6,601 nt of DNA, taken from NCBI GenBank assembly GCA_946617545.1, contig CAMOKK010000076.1:1-6601 (forward strand), given 5' to 3'. The position numbers were made by a program, and so were the translations under genes. Positions 5,712 through 6,601 of this stretch are shown here, piece by piece (position 1 is the stretch's first letter; every line of letters begins with the position of its first letter). The notes below the pieces were generated by a model that made no database searches, was not told where the DNA came from, and was given only the letters and a program-made list of their open reading frames with translations. This DNA comes from an uncultured Bacteroidales bacterium. Lineage in GTDB: Bacteria; Bacteroidota; Bacteroidia; Bacteroidales; UBA932.

Positions 5712-6601
5712 ATGCACAGCTATCTTCTGACGGCTCTCCTCACGCTGGTCCTGCAACTGAACCCCAGCGTGATATGGAAAGCCGTTGTAAACCATACGGA
5801 AAACGACCGCTACGAGCTGGTGGTCACCGGCCAGGTGGACAAAGACTACTATGTCCACCCCATGAAAGACAAACATGTGGGCACTTCCCTGGAAGTGGAA
5901 ACCACGGACCGGCTGTTCTTGGACGGAGCCCCCACGGAAGAATACACACCCTCCGATTACAAGGGAGAAGAGGTGGTGACGGGCAGCTATGTGCTCCGGC
6001 AGAAGCTGCAGATTAACGGCTCCGGCAAGCTGAACGTGACAGGAACCGTTACCTGGAGCGCCTGCAGCGGAGATTTCTGCGGCATGCCGGAAGACTACGA
6101 GTTCTCCGTGCCGGTGGAGATGCCCGCCGGGGCCGGACAGGACGGTGCCACCCGGACCGGCAATCTCTGGAGCCTCATTCTGGAAGCCATCCTCTGGGGC
6201 TTCCTGATGCTCCTCACCCCCTGCGTCTTCCCCATGGTGCCCATGACGGTATCCTTCTTCATCAAACAGGAAAGCGGAGGACGCTTCAAGGCCCTCATGT
6301 ACGGGGTTTTCATCGTGCTGCTGTATACCATCCCCATCAGCATCATCATCGGCCTCACCTGGCTCCTGGGCGGAGAAACCGTAACGGCCGATATCTTCAA
6401 CTGGCTCTCCACCCACTGGCTCCCGAACATCCTCTTCTTCGTGATTTTCATGGTGTTCGCCGCCTCCTTCTTCGGAGCCTTTGAGATTACCCTTCCCGCC
6501 TCCTGGACCACCAAGGCCGATTCCGGAAGCAGCCGGGGAGGCCTTCTGGGCGTCTTTTTCCTGGCCCTTACCCTGGTGCTGGTGAGCTTCAGCTGCACCG
6601 G
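5712..6601 (+). CDS. dsbD: DsbD-type thiol:disulfide interchange protein (3' end cut by window)
   Basis: The frame is open from the ATG at 5712 to the right edge, giving 296 full codons. DsbD carries electrons from cytoplasmic thioredoxin across the inner membrane to periplasmic disulfide isomerases and related proteins. Residues 1-16 are a hydrophobic export signal with little N-terminal positive charge. Residues about 17-140 form the periplasmic DsbD-alpha domain with the redox pair C118-SGDF-C123, a C-x4-C spacing one residue shorter than the C-x5-C of E. coli. The CcdA-like membrane part begins near 152 with LLTPCVFPMVPMTVSFF (167-183), holding Cys171, and continues through helices at about 195-219, 237-256 and 277-293. 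The second membrane redox cysteine, Cys295, is in SFSCT at the edge. The remaining helices and the C-terminal thioredoxin domain must lie beyond the window, so their presence is expected but not seen. It starts 6 bases after the nitroreductase stop. Confidence 0.92.
   Translation, partial: MHSYLLTALLTLVLQLNPSVIWKAVVNHTENDRYELVVTGQVDKDYYVHPMKDKHVGTSLEVETTDRLFLDGAPTEEYTPSDYKGEEVVTGSYVLRQKLQINGSGKLNVTGTVTWSACSGDFCGMPEDYEFSVPVEMPAGAGQDGATRTGNLWSLILEAILWGFLMLLTPCVFPMVPMTVSFFIKQESGGRFKALMYGVFIVLLYTIPISIIIGLTWLLGGETVTADIFNWLSTHWLPNILFFVIFMVFAASFFGAFEITLPASWTTKADSGSSRGGLLGVFFLALTLVLVSFSCT

Noticed and set aside
4029..6416. A 795-codon open frame on the minus strand opposite the permease, nitroreductase and dsbD genes
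   Set aside because: It runs in exact codon register with three real genes that are all in one plus-strand frame, so it stays open simply because TTA, CTA and TCA codons are rare in them. Its product is rich in His, Gly, Gln, Asp and Glu without any domain, the expected mirror of Leu/Ala/Val-rich membrane proteins.

Overview
The window looks like ordinary chromosomal DNA of a GC-rich member of the Bacteroidales (Bacteroidota). Three things point there. A TAnnTTTG-type -7 promoter element, the kind used by the Bacteroidota primary sigma factor, lies just before the gene at 2211. Gene starts lack clear Shine-Dalgarno sequences. The gene set and its proteins (an MscS-family channel with a large N-terminal part, an AI-2E-family exporter, YtxH plus holin-X small proteins, and DsbD with a C-x4-C N-terminal motif) read like Bacteroidales proteins. 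The genus cannot be fixed from this stretch. Coding density is near 99%. No tRNA, rRNA, CRISPR array, insertion sequence or phage module was seen, and no stretch over 300 bases lacks a gene.

Layout. Bases 1-2135 on the minus strand hold the first 711 codons of a large mechanosensitive channel gene of the MscS family, cut by the left edge inside the pore helix. A 75-base AT-rich divergent intergenic region (2136-2210) follows. On the plus strand a tight run of four genes begins at 2211: an AI-2E-family transporter, a small YtxH protein, a holin-X-family membrane protein and an EamA/DMT permease. Their spacings are +12, -8 and -4 bases, which suggests one operon with translational coupling. After a 42-base gap with a weak promoter-like sequence come a nitroreductase-family flavoprotein gene and, 6 bases later, the first 296 codons of a DsbD-type thiol:disulfide interchange protein, cut by the right edge.

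Functionally this is an envelope-centred neighbourhood: osmotic release channel, exporters, small inner-membrane proteins, and transfer of reducing power to the periplasm. The four-gene run is probably co-expressed, but nothing in the sequence shows that its products act together. I found no convincing new system. The points worth a second look are modest: an almost leaderless start for the AI-2E-family gene, the coupled YtxH/holin-X/permease arrangement, a perfect hairpin near the end of the transporter gene, and an N-terminal extension on the nitroreductase.
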